Program-made: the position numbers and the translations under genes | Notes under the pieces: model-generated | Databases searched by the model: none | What the model saw: only the letters and a program-made list of their open reading frames with translations | Told to the model about the DNA's origin: nothing | From: Panonychus citri | Lineage: Eukaryota; Arthropoda; Arachnida; Trombidiformes; Tetranychidae | DNA: 64,000 nucleotides | Direction: 5' to 3' | NCBI RefSeq assembly: GCF_014898815.1 | Contig: NW_026515549.1 | Coordinates: forward strand, 992,001 to 1,056,000 | In this document: piece by piece, positions 37,247-49,500 of the stretch | Layout: every line of letters starts with the position of its first letter | Numbering within the stretch: position 1 is the first letter of the stretch

Positions 37247-38777
37247 ATGAAGGGAAAACTTGAGCTTTCGAGTCTCTCCAGGTTGGTGAAGCGATCCTAT
37301 GCTTCCCAGGCTCAAGCTGTTCGTAAAAGTGAACCTAAAAAGGAATTGGTTAAAGGTGAATTGAAACAAAAGGTTTTACCTAATGGTATGGTTGTTGCTT
37401 CTTTGGATAATCTTTCACCAGTAGCTAAAATTGGAGTTTATGTTCGTGCTGGACCTCGTTTTGAAACTTCTAAGGAAGTAGGTGCATCTCATTTCATTCG
37501 ATATGCTGCTGGAATGCACACACAAAATTTCACCATCTTTGGTATTACACGAAATATTGAGTATTCTGGTGCATCTCTAACTGTTTCCTCTACTCGTGAT
37601 GATATCATTTACCGTATGAATGGATTAAGGGAATCCATCAAGGACAATTTCAAATATCTTGCCGATACAGTCTCTCGACCAGCCTTTAAATTTTGGCAAC
37701 TTGATGATTATAGATACCGAATGGAAGTAGAGATTGAACGAGCCAGGATTGACCCACAACAAGTTCTCCTTGAGGAAGTTCACCGAATTGCTTTTCGAGG
37801 AGGTTTGTCCAATTCCCTGTTCGCATCTAAAGAGGTTCTTGAGCATCATGATCCAGAACATTTATCAGAAATGCTTCATCATTACCATCAAAGAACTTTT
37901 ATTAATAAACGAGTTGCGATCGTTGGACTAGGGGTTGATCAAGATCATCTATTAGAACATGTCGAAAAGACTTTCGGATTATCTGATTTCTCTGGTCCAG
38001 AGCTTGCTAAATCTAAATTCATTGGAGGTGAATCTAGATTAATTATGGACGCTGGTCGTAATCAAACTTATGCTGTGGTCGCAACTGAGGGAGCAAGGTA
38101 ACTATCCTATTCTCATGTTGAGTTGATTAATTTTGGTTTTTGAAAGATCACTAATGTTACTTTTTCACTTTTAGTTCTGAAAATCTTAAGGATGTTTTGG
38201 CTTTCACTTTATTGCAAAATATTCTCTCAACTGGAGTTCACGTTCCAAAAGGAATGGGTGCTAGCAAACTCTCTCAAGCTGCAGGAAAAGTAGCTAAAGC
38301 TCCATTCAGAGTAGATACTTTAAATCTAAATTATGCTGATTCTGGTTTATTTGGAGTTGCTATTGCTTGTCATGCCAAGGAATCTGGAGACATTGTCAAG
38401 GCTGTGGTCAATAAAATGCGAGAAACTTGTAAAAATGTGAAAGAGGACGAATTGCAAACCGCAAAGTAAGTCCATCATCTCATATTGACCAAACTAATTG
38501 TTAATCTAATTACTTGTTTTCTTCTCCTTCTTCTAGAAATCAAGCCAAAGCGGCTCTTTTGATTGCTTCTGAAGATGAAGGTAATCTCATTGATACCTTA
38601 GCTGCTACACTTATGAATCAACATGAGGCTAAATCCATCGATGAATTGGAGAAACACATTGATGGTATTACACTAAAGGATATTCAATCAATTGCATCAA
38701 AGATAGTTAAATCCAAGGGAACTTTAGTCTCTGTGGGTAATTTAGATAATATGTGTTACTTGGAGGATTTAGCTTAG
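37247..38777 (+). CDS. UQCRC2: cytochrome b-c1 complex subunit 2, mitochondrial
   Basis: Three exons, 37247-38097, 38175-38465 and 38537-38777, giving 460 residues, the normal length. An in-frame stop lies six bases before the ATG, which supports the start. A basic, Ser-rich presequence ('LSSLSRLVKRSYASQ') is followed by the M16 peptidase-like core: 'KVLPNGMVVASLDNLSPVAKIGVYVRAGPR', 'GASHFIRYAAG' and 'RDPQQ'-like 'ARIDPQQVLLEEVHRIAF'. The zinc-binding HxxEH of active peptidases is degenerate, as usual for core protein 2. It is a structural subunit of respiratory complex III in the inner mitochondrial membrane. In the mature second half, 'GVHVPKGMGASKLSQ' is typical. Codon use is smooth and no defects were seen. 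Confidence 0.96.
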
Positions 38778-39271
38778 CAAGTTAATATTTTGGCTAAAAA
38801 GTTTTAACAGAACCATTTATGTGGAGATGATGAAACCCAGAGCACGAATCTTGAAACAATCTTAACATCTTGAAATGATTTATTCGAGTTAGAACATGTA
38901 AATTAAATTATTGTTATCATTTAAATGTTTCAAATTTGTCTGTATAAAGTCAATCTAAATTCTCTCCTATTCTTTCGGTTTCTCTTAAATAAGAATTAAA
39001 ATTTCAAACTCAATGAGAAAATTTAATTTATTTAATTTTATTCATTGAAACACTTTACACAACTTTCGTGTCTAGAATAACGTAACAAATTGATTGATAG
39101 ATAAAGAGATTGCGATGGTAACTTTAATCAACGCTTGATGAATGGTGATTGATAAATTACAAATTTCAAGAAAATCAGAGAATTGATTTAGCAAATAATG
39201 TAAGTAATTTGTGCACTGCTAATTTTGAATTGAATTGAATTGGAAAATAAAAATAAATTTATCAAGTTTGT
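38778..39271. other. intergenic, convergent gene ends
   Basis: 494 bp between the 3' ends of the bc1 subunit gene (+) and the BMP gene (-). AATAAA-type signals occur but none can be assigned. No gene is seen. Confidence 0.55.
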
Positions 39272-40802
39272 TCAATGGCATCCACAAGATTTAACGACCA
39301 TATTTCTGTACTTTTTAAGGATAACGTTTGAATTGTCGTCAAAATAAAGAACCATAATCGACGAGAGTTTAGTTGGGGCACAACTGGCTTTCGGCACTGA
39401 GCTTGGTTTCATTAAATGGACGAGGGTTTGAACTATGGCGTGATTGGTGGCGTTCGTTTGAGCGGTTAACGGAAAGGAGCATTCGCCATCACAAAAAGAA
39501 GCGGCATAACCTTCAGGAGCGATAATCCAATCTTGCCATCCGAGTTCTTTAAAACTGACAAATAAGCTCTTTTTCTGACAACTTCGGTTAGAGACAAATT
39601 CTGTTAATTCTGTATATGAAAAATAGAGATCATTAGAGTCATTTAGTCTTGAACAGATCGAATCTATGACTAACCATAATATGGATTATGTGGTTTGTAA
39701 GTGGACACTTCTTCGTTATTTTTAACATCTCTTTTCTTCCTATGTAGTAGATGCGAATGGCTTTTGAAAAACGCGAAAACGAACGGAAGATTTTCATTGT
39801 TTTCCATCGATCCATTTAGTCCTATGCTTTCAGGTGAAAGCTCTTTACCTGAGATTGAAAAAAACAGAACTGATTGATACATGATCAGCAATGAAAAAGG
39901 CAAATTACCTGTGGACGTTGAGTAAATAGTCATATAGAGACCAGAATTACTGTTTGGATTATCAATCCAAGTTTGTATGGCACCAGTGACGTTGAATATT
40001 AACCATCCTCGAACATTTGAGAAAGTTTTGCTTTCGATCAATCTTAACTTTCTAGAAATACAGAATAATATTACTCCTTAAATAAGGTACTAAACTACAA
40101 TCAGGTACAATCAACTTACTTATTACGTTCGTTATCAATGAAATAAATATTTATCTCGAAAAGGTCGAGGATTTCTGGATGAGTTTCGTTCTTGAACAAT
40201 CGTAACTCAGCACTAGAAACTTTGCTCCCTTGAGCTATTTCTCTTGTGTTAAACCAAAATCTAGATCCTTTGCTCAGGTTAGAATCCAATCCATTAATTT
40301 TAGCTAAATTATCGTTCATAAAGCTCACAATTACATCTGACTCGTTAAAAGCTTTGACAGTTGGATGGCTATCAAATTGTACACGATGATAAAAAGGATG
40401 ACCATCCTTGTAGATGAGATTCAAAGTATCCTCATTGAGAAAAGATTGATAAATTTCTTTTAGATAAATAGATGAGAAAATTTCTGTGGAAAGAAAAGAA
40501 GGTTATAAGAAGATGATCGCCATTGATTAATGGAAGAGAAGGGAAGTGAAAGTTTTACCTTTTCTTTTCGGTTTCGGTCGATGATCCAATCCAAGAAGAT
40601 TAAGCAAATGAGTTTGTAACTCTCTCTTTTCAGAAGTGGGTAAAAGTTTATAAGCGATACTCTGGTCATAACTGTTGCCAGTTAATCCTAATGCCAACAA
40701 AAATTCAATCAAATTAAAGATAATTAACAATCTGGTGAACAAGGTTATATTAAAAACGGTGATGAAATTAGTAAATTTGAAAGCTCTCCACTCGATAATC
40801 AT
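39272..40802 (-). CDS. BMP5-8/gbb-type TGF-beta ligand lacking the inter-chain cysteine
   Basis: Five exons on the reverse strand: 40559-40802, 40120-40483, 39909-40051, 39675-39848 and 39272-39609, giving 420 residues. A hydrophobic N-terminus (signal anchor or peptide, about 1-40) precedes a TGF-beta propeptide ('LLNLLGLDHRPKPKRK' near 80). The furin site is RKKR at 287-290, so the mature ligand is 291-420. The mature domain reads as the BMP5-8/60A class: 'FKELGWQDWIIAPEGYAA', 'NATNHAIVQTLVHLMKP', 'VILKKYRNMVVKSCGCH'. Cysteines are 319, 348, 352, 385, 417 and 419. The residue before Cys385 is Ser384, where BMPs usually have the cysteine of the dimer disulfide. The six knot cysteines remain. 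It should signal through BMP receptors and Smads; covalent dimerisation is doubtful. Confidence 0.95.
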
Positions 40803-41248
40803 GACTTTAAGGCAAATTAATTAATCATAACAAACTAACCAAAAACCAAGAAACAAAAAAGTAAACAAAATGAAAGAAACCCGAGTGGCTCCATCTGGTG
40901 TTTCGCTTTTCATTCAACTTATTCAATGTTTTGGTTAACATCTACCTTCTTAACTCTGTGATTAATTAATTATAACTAATTAAGAAAAAAACAGTCAATA
41001 TGCATCAGTCTAATTTCAAGTACAACTTTTTCCTGTGCATCGAGTGATATATATAACAATTTACATCAAAATGTCTCCCTTATCACCTAACCCAAAATGT
41101 GAAAAGTGATCGTAAGTATAGTGAAGTAAGTAAACTTGCTATAGGCAATATTTAAACAATCGATATTTAAACATGTCTACCCAACAAACTCATATTTAAA
41201 ATGAAACATTTAAAAAAGAAAAAATTTAAACTTTGACATTTAAAATAT
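40803..41248. other. intergenic, BMP promoter side
   Basis: 446 bp upstream of the BMP start. From about 41140 it becomes rich in ATATTTAAAA-like words. Similar words recur in the putative intron of the LINE first ORF (54640-54720). No gene. Confidence 0.45.
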
Positions 41249-41430
41249 ATGCTTTTGAAAATTGGACATCACTTCAAGGACCCGGCAAATCTATGAAAGA
41301 ACAAATGGGAATTTTAAAATATTTGTAATCATTAAAGAAAAACATTCTCTGTAAACTGAACGTCTAGTTCGGTGCCCTGGTGGCAAAAATGCCTAATGCA
41401 TTTGTCTACATGATGATAATAAAATCAATT
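41249..41430 (+). mobile_element. 5'-truncated LINE 3' end
   Basis: Up to 41326-41328 (stop TAA) a frame reads 'ENWTSLQGPGKSMKEQMGIL', which resembles the last part of ORF2 of the LINE at 54.6-60.5 kb ('NDWNLSEGKEIKEKIDKI'). After the stop, GTAAACTGA, CGT, TAG and GTGCC match the LINE tail at about 60402-60428 at the same spacing. Two hairpins follow, at 41373-41385 and 41387-41403. A TGATGATAATAAAATC simple tail ends the copy. It is a relative, not a recent copy. Confidence 0.75.
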
Positions 41431-41657
41431 CTATTGTTTACTTTTTGTTTTAATGTTTCAAAATTTTTTCATCGCAATTTAATTAGGTTTTAATCATGTG
41501 TTTTCACCTTTGCATTTTCTTGGTGCATTTCTGGTGAAGTCTTTGTTTCATAGAATCACATCCGTTGAACTATTTCTTTCTTACCTTTGGCTGCGATCTA
41601 AGGGAATCACATTTAACTTGATTCTCTGGTAAAAAAATCAAATTGACCTTTTGTGCG

Positions 41658-42911
41658 ATGAAATTAAAAGTAAACGATGCTGGTCTACCCATTCAACTCT
41701 CACCAGTACCTAAGCCGAAATTGAAAGCAGTTCCAAATGTAAAATCATCTCCAGTTCCGGTGACTTCTCCATCTCCTGAATCTGAACTCAGTAAAGGGGT
41801 TGTACTCTTATGGTCTTTACTGACTCTATTTTTAACCACAGTTCTTATTCTGGTTGCTGTTGCATTAACACTTTGTGATATTGTCGATTTGGAGGCAGAC
41901 TCAAAGCTCAAATTGATCTATTTACCTGAACAAATTCGAGCCCTTTTAACGGATTGGGCTCCACGATTTCTTATTACTGTTATTGGTTTCATGCTCTCTG
42001 TGATAATCCTGGTACTTGAAAGAAATGCGAATTATCAACCATGGGATGCGGTTCTTTCTCTTCTCTGGTTCACAGCTAAATTATCTCATTTGCCAGAGAT
42101 TTCCAATTATTTTTCTCAATCAGAACTGTTCATCTTCAAATGTATTCTATCAGCAAGTTTAGCTGCTCTTTCACTGATTCTCCTAATTTGCCATTCTCTT
42201 TCTTGTGTCAAGTTTTATTGTCACAAAGAGACTCATATACCACGAGATGTCCGCTCAATAAATCCTAGTCATAGAGAATTGGTTCAATCATTTAGAGAAA
42301 ACAATGAGCTCATTTCAGCATCTAAATCGAAAAATTGTTCATCTGAATCATCTCACCACCAGACTACTGTTTCCGCGGTAGATCAAAACCCGGTCTCACC
42401 GACATCATCATCCGTATCAACATGTCGGGACTTGGCCATCAAGCCTGATTCTTTCTTGAGAAAACGCTTAGCTGGTTTAAGTATTGACAAGAATAACAAA
42501 GTTGTCCATTGTACTACCGAGGACGAACCTTTTGACAAGCTTTTGGATAAACTTGGTACCGATTTACACTCTTCCCGTGATAATGAATCTTTTCAGAAAA
42601 TCGAGCAACAAACAAACTGGATCACTTCGGGTTTTTGGGCAACTCGATGTTATGGCAATAAAACGAACTACAAGGAAGGCAATAATATTCAGACTAGTAT
42701 GTTTGCGAGTTTCTCAGCATCTTGGTCAAGGTTTATCCCTGATGGATCTGGTAGTCGTTTAATGAGCAATGTAACCCAACAAATGGTTAAAATCAGCAAC
42801 CAAGGAACTTGGACTAAATCAATGGAATCAGTGGATTTATCAGAAACGTCCAACCAAAAAGTCGTCCAGCCATCCAAACTCAACATACTGTCCCAACTCA
42901 CTTATAAGTGA
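41658..42911 (+). CDS. unrecognised multi-pass membrane protein
   Basis: One exon, ATG 41658, stop 42909-42911, 417 residues. The frame is open a few codons upstream but without an ATG, so further 5' exons are possible. The N-terminal 45 residues are Pro/Lys/Ser-rich. Hydrophobic segments follow at about 47-72 ('GVVLLWSLLTLFLTTVLILV'), 104-122 ('FLITVIGFMLSVIILVL'), a weaker one at 128-145, and 159-183 ('IFKCILSASLAALSLILLI'). The rest is a hydrophilic Ser/Asn-rich tail with no motif that I know. The layout recalls nuclear-envelope or ER proteins such as the C-terminal part of TMEM201, but I see no sequence match that supports this. The ORF is long for chance and its base composition is like that of neighbouring exons. 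Confidence 0.68.
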   Translation: MKLKVNDAGLPIQLSPVPKPKLKAVPNVKSSPVPVTSPSPESELSKGVVLLWSLLTLFLTTVLILVAVALTLCDIVDLEADSKLKLIYLPEQIRALLTDWAPRFLITVIGFMLSVIILVLERNANYQPWDAVLSLLWFTAKLSHLPEISNYFSQSELFIFKCILSASLAALSLILLICHSLSCVKFYCHKETHIPRDVRSINPSHRELVQSFRENNELISASKSKNCSSESSHHQTTVSAVDQNPVSPTSSSVSTCRDLAIKPDSFLRKRLAGLSIDKNNKVVHCTTEDEPFDKLLDKLGTDLHSSRDNESFQKIEQQTNWITSGFWATRCYGNKTNYKEGNNIQTSMFASFSASWSRFIPDGSGSRLMSNVTQQMVKISNQGTWTKSMESVDLSETSNQKVVQPSKLNILSQLTYK

Positions 42912-43510
42912 CAATTTTGATATTTATTTTCTTTTCTTACAGAACTTTTTTATCAAGCTGCATTCTACCGATATTTAAATTTATCTAAACCAACAATTGA
43001 TCCAAGCCAATTGCTCATCAACTCGAATGGCTTCTTATTTAAAATTAATTTGATGACTTAACTTGTATATTGAAAACCATTTCCTATGTTTGCATTACTA
43101 TCAACTCACACGTGCATAAAGTAAAATCAATATTCTTACTTGTTAATGAAAAATTTAAACCCGATTAATATTTAATCCACTGAGTTTCGGGTTTCAGATG
43201 AGCAGATTAAGTTTCTTACTATGTCATCCAATGTATCATCGAATTGGCTGTTATCAATACATAGTTAACCGATTCAGTCAATTGAATTATCAAATTATCA
43301 AAAGTAAACTCGATTCAGTTACGATAAAGTACTTTATGTGTAATGAATGTACAAAGTGATTAAAATATGAAATCAAATATTTGATAAAATTGATGAAGAT
43401 ATTTGAGCACGAGAGATAAATTTAAAGAGGAAAAGATGATTTCTTTGGGGATAATGACGTTGAAACTATTATGAGAATCAATTAACAATCGAATGATTGA
43501 TAATTATTGA
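42912..43510. other. intergenic, convergent gene ends
   Basis: 599 bp between the membrane protein gene (+) and the RhoGEF gene (-). AT-rich, no gene or repeat recognised. Confidence 0.55.
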
Positions 43511-46500
43511 TTATTGATTCTTTTGCATTTCCAAAATGTGTTGTTCCGTTAATGTCATTAATCTATGACGGAGTTTTAGATTACGCGAACGAACGTGTTT
43601 ATTAACGATCTCCTGGGTACACGAAGCGGGGAACCAACCACGAGCTCCGTCTCTGATTCTTTCACCTTCGTACCAATCTAGGAGGAAAAGAAATTAAATA
43701 AAGTGAGTTAATTGTTGTTTTCCATCATAAAGAGAAAGTTAATTTTACCATTCGTTTTACGGAAAACATTGACCACATCAGATTTTTCCAAACTCAATTC
43801 ATCGGGTTGTTGTGCGTTGTATTGCCTTTCACAAATCACTTGAGGACAATCTAAATTAGAATTAATATAATTATCATCAACAATTAGTTCGTAGATTTAA
43901 GTTGTATAGCGAATTAGACACTTACCCCATTCTTCGTAAATCTTTTCATTCGGTTTATCTGATTTGGGTGGTTCGATTGCTTCTATGAATCTGATCTTAT
44001 CCGTTCTGATTAAGAAAATGAAAAATTAAAGACTTGATGTTAATCAAAATGTTATTGACATGAAATCTTTGAATGAGTAACATCGAGTGAAGTCATTTTG
44101 CTTGTTAGTAATATGGAAAAATATTCCCGAAGCAAATTAATTAACCATAAACCATTGACTGATCATCCATGATGATTATCTCTCTTGAATCATCCAAGTT
44201 TCAAACTCTTCAATTCAAATTATTGTTATTTCTTAAAAAAAACTTTACAATAAAAATAATAGAAAATTTCAAAAGAACAACTCAAAACCTCTTGAAATTA
44301 TGAACTCACAATTAAAATGAATTTCAGAATTTAAATCGTGTAAAATCCCATTAATTATCTTGAAAGTATTAATAATATAATAGGAAATATCTAATATAAT
44401 CTTGTTACAAATTCGCATTCTGAGTTATTATCCTGGTTAAATTGAGAAAAATAGGAAGACATTAATGATAATAGATTTCTGAACAACTGAAAACAGGTAA
44501 ATCTTACAGATTAAGTGTTAATGGTGATAATCAGATAATCAGATAATCTGGACAATGGTCAATGGAGAAAGAAACAGGAAGAAGATAATCAAGATTACTA
44601 TTTATGATTAAATATAAAAGAAACAACAATCAAGTTATTAAAATCAAGAGTTTTTTGTCCTTCGAATCAAGTGATGAATATGAGATAATATTTATACTTT
44701 GTAAAGTTGAATTGCTCTTTGAAAACAACAATTTAAATTGCATCTAAAAGAAAAATGATTAAACTTAATCGCAATGTTGATCTTGATTACATCTAGAGGG
44801 TCTCCTCGTTGATTATTAGATATCTGGTCAAGCTTAACTCATCTTATTCTAACGTATTAGCTGGTCCACCCTTTACAATGGATTGGCCAGAAAGAAAGAA
44901 GAGAAAATGACAAAAATTGAAGAAAATATTGATTTCGACAATCAAAGTCGATATATTGACAATCAAGGCCGAATGTAAATAATTTCACTCAATAAAGATT
45001 ATCTTTGAAATGATAATTGCAAAGCAATAAATCACTAATTGTGGGATAATTTCATGTAAAAGTAATTAGTAGATTCAATTGAATTGACTATTGGTAATTT
45101 TGTTTAGCATTTTGGTGAATTGATTTAATCTTAATTTTAGATGCAAGTAAAATTGCTGAACTAAAATTAGTTAAAAATAATTATATTAATTGAATATTTT
45201 TGACTAGAAATCAACTGATCAGTTGATTGAGACAATCAATCGCAATAGAAAAGTATTAGATCCTGAATAAGTTTCAAAAGGATAAACTTGATGATATCAA
45301 GGAAATGAATCAACAATCAAACAAAGCCAATGATCTTAGATTATTGTTCAGTTTTTGTGATTGATTCAGAAAAACAATAATCAGAATAATCATTTTCAAT
45401 AGAGAAGAACTTTTTGTTTTGGATTATCTTCCGGTTTTGTTACTAATTATTGAGAAAAATCAAGAAAACAAAAGCAACTTAAGGAAATTGATTCATCACT
45501 TGATCCTTGAGGTGAAATTGTTAACTCTAATTACACAATTTCGTTTTAATTAATGATAATTTGATTTCCATTTTTAAAAAGAGTCTCGATGTTACTCTTA
45601 TTCTAAATTCCAAATTGACCATCAAAATAACGTATTAAGATTTTCTGATTAGTTACTTTTGGTGAGAGCAACATTTAATTACAATTAAGAACCTCATTAT
45701 AAGAGGTTAAATTGAATAAAGAAACTGGAAAGGATCGACCTAGACATGGAGATAACCTCATGATTCCAGAACTTTTCATGAAAATGAATTTTAGATGAAA
45801 AGATAAAGGTGAAAAGAGTGATGAAAATGAAACATATGATTAAATATGAATTGAAAAATTAGTTTAAACATTTGAAGGTCACGATGATGATAACTTATGA
45901 TTATCATGTAAATCATGAGTGAGACTATTTCTGGAATCAAGTAAATAATGAATAAGAATTAACTACAAACTTACAAACAAGTTGACTAAAGTTTACCGTT
46001 GAAAATTAAATTAATCACTTTTCTCATTTTTAGCCTACGACATGATTGAGCTTTTAATTGAAGCTTCTAATGTTTGTCTGAGTTAATTTGATTAACTAAG
46101 GAACATAAAGAATTCATTTAACATTGCAAGATCTTGATTTCTATTAACTAATTTCCAATGAACATGATGAGGGTTGATGATTATTATTTGGCAAGAAAAT
46201 GAAAACCAAATGAAAACATTGTGAACTGTTATTATTATAATCGTAATGAAAGTCATGATAAAAGGAATCAAAGAATGAAACTTACTCAGTTGGAAAAGCA
46301 ATGAAATATTCACAAGTTCGTCTTGCATGATTCTTGAGGAAAGTCAATTGAACCAAATTTTCTAGGCTTGATTTCATTCCAATTGGAGGTGTTCCCTCTT
46401 CGCCGGGAACATCAATGGATCGGACGGTCAAACAGTTTCTCTCACAATAGTCATTCACTGAATAGCAAATTTCACTGGAAAGGAAACAATCAAATCAGAT

Positions 46501-49500
46501 TAACAAGTTAACCAATCAGTTGATATTCATTTACCTTTTCTTTGAGGCGATAAGCAAAAGGTCGTTAAATAGGTAAAGATGGAGAGGTGACTTTTTCCAC
46601 AACGGGTTCCGACCGCGAGCGGGAATGATTGAACTTGATGTTTGTTTCCATCTGACAACTTCATCTTTTTTCATTAAATGTCTTGATTCACTTATCAGTG
46701 GGAAGTATTTAACTTTATCAAAGTTTAAAATGCTGTCCAAATCAATGAGCTCTTGAAGTCGCTCTGTTTTTTTGGCCTCTTCGTTGCAATCGTTGACAAC
46801 CTTGTAAAGAGCAGCCAAAGTTTTTTGACATATCTCATATTTATCTGTTTCCGTTGGAGGTCGATGGTTAAGTATGGCTTCAACTAGAAGAGGATATCGG
46901 GTTATCCGTTGCATGGGTAACAACAGGAAGGAAGTCAATGCGAGTCCATGGCACTTTGGATTTGTTTCCAATTGTTTCAAGGCGAGAGCAAATTTTGGTT
47001 GTTTTTGTAAAATTTTCAGGGTTTTCTCTTGTTTCTTACAGAAACGCAGATATTTTATGTACTCATCGAATTCGGATGTTGTAAATCTCAGTAAAATATC
47101 ACAAACATCAGAAATGACAACATTGGTTTGCCAACGATCATCTAAATCTTTCATCAAGCGTCGAGTTATTTCAAAGACGGATTCAATATTAGAAAAAAGG
47201 CCACTTCTATCATGGGGATTGAGAATTTCTGGATTTGCAAATTCTTCACTTTTCATGAAATGATTGACTAGAATGTCTAAACTCTTGAGATACGAGGCTT
47301 CTGATGTTATCACTTCAAACATCGCTTCTTGGTGTTTCCTCTCTTTTGGTGACAGTTTAGATGCTACACCAGCTTCTTTAACTTGTGGCACTTCGCACCA
47401 AAGTTGACGATTACCATTCTTACCAACTAAATCAATGGCCGATATGTGAGGTGTTGTTCTTGTCGTTGACGCAATTGAAGATGTCAGTGAAGTTGTTGGT
47501 GTGTTGGCTTCATCGATTCCTGATTCACAAGAGTTGCATTCACAATTAGAGGCTCCATCCAATTCAGCATAAATTGAATCCAACGGATCAATATCATCCT
47601 GAGAATCATCAGTTAATCCGCTAGCCCAAAGGATTCGATTGTGTTTAACTTGTTCATCGTACAATTGATACAAAGGTTGTTCAGCTGTTGAAGAGAAAAA
47701 GCCTCGAGTCTCTTTGAATTCCATGTATCCTTCAAATTCATGAGTCTCGTAACGAGACTCTGGATGGATGAGACCCTCTCGGTAAAGATCATTGATATTC
47801 GGTTTTTTTTGCTCGCTTGGATCAATGGCTTCGACATAATCGGCTGACTTTTTGCTAACAATAGAAAGCCTATTGGAATGAAGGAAACTTGAGTTTTCAT
47901 CAATGTTTCAGAATGATGGCTCTGGGAAAGATACTCTGAGCGTTTCATTTCCCTTTGAATTGTTTCTCGTAAAGAAGGTGATGATGACTCAAGAATAGAA
48001 TCCATTAAAGAGCCTGAAGAGAGCACTTTATCCTCCAAGATTGAGGGGAAATTGGCATAACCACCAAATGAATCGGAGTCAAATTTTTTAGATGATTTTA
48101 TTGTGGTTCTTGGGGTGATTTTTGGAGGAGTTTGAGATGAGCAACTTGAATTTCCCATGGTTCCTGAAGGTGAATTACTCTCACTACTTTTAGGTGTAAC
48201 ACCTCCGATGGAAAAATCTTCTGAACTTTTATCCCGATTGTCAGAAGCATTTGACCCATTTCGAGAAATGGAGGAACAGCTCAAAGTCGATGGTGTCCTT
48301 GAGATACAAACATCATAACTGTTTGAGCTGTTGTTGTCTTTCACCTTGAGATCTCGAGTTGGTGACATGTCTTCCAACTCTTTCAATAATTTACTCAACA
48401 TCTCACTCTTATCCAAGGTCACTTCATCAGAGAAATTCGTGTAGTGAATACTATCGTAAATATGATCTGCACCGTAACAATCGTCTTTATTGTTCCACTG
48501 GTTAGAAATGTAGGTTTCTAAACCATTAAGATTAATACCAATAGATGATGTTGGATTGATCAGGTGACTATTGGAAGTTGAGGTCAATGTTGTGGTCAAG
48601 GTATTTACACAATTTCCTTGCTTATTGGCTTCTGTCCAACGAGGTGGTAAAGGAGGTGGTAAAATGGATGAAAAGCCGGGAGTGGTTCTGTTTGATCGGT
48701 TTGATGATGATGATGATGAAAGTGTTGATGGTTCATGAACACCAGATGAATAAGAACCAGAGTCACTATAAGAGAGAGATGAGTTTTCACTGTTCACCGA
48801 AATACTGTCATCATAATCATGGAAAACAGATCGGGTATCACGATAAGACGAAATTGTATTGGTCGATTGACTGTTTTTGCCAAGAGAAACACCAAAATTA
48901 CTGCTGCTTATTGTTGGTGTCGGCGAATAGCTAACAGGCTCATAAATTGGTTCCTCTATGTTGTTGTTGTTGTTTCCACTCAAGTTGATGTTGTTTACAC
49001 TCTGGTTAAACTGGCGAGATGAAACTTCTTGTTTCTTACTTGATTCTTTCACATTGGTGAGGGAAGACGAAAGTGAACAACTGGTTCCTCTTAGACGATT
49101 ATTATAATGATTCGGATTAGGATTAGGATTATTGCTCCACAGAAAACTTGGCGTCTTTTTGATATCTTCAGCGAGAAGAGATTGAGTGAAGGTTGAAGAT
49201 GATGTTGACGATGATGATGATGATAATCGAGAGTCTTTTGGTAATTGCTGATGTGAAATTGATGATGAAAGAAAAGTTGATGATGATAATTTAACCGAAT
49301 TTGAATTCTTTTGATTATTTGAAATGTTTCTCGGTGCTGGTAAAGGAGCTTTAACAGATTTACCTGATTCTTTGGTTGAACAATTAACTGGTGTACAATG
49401 ATGAGTACAATTATCATCGTTAATTTGTGTTCTCTCATCGGTAAAATTAATCGTATTTGTTTCATTGTTGGAAAATGTTACCCCAGGCAAAGTTTTCCTT

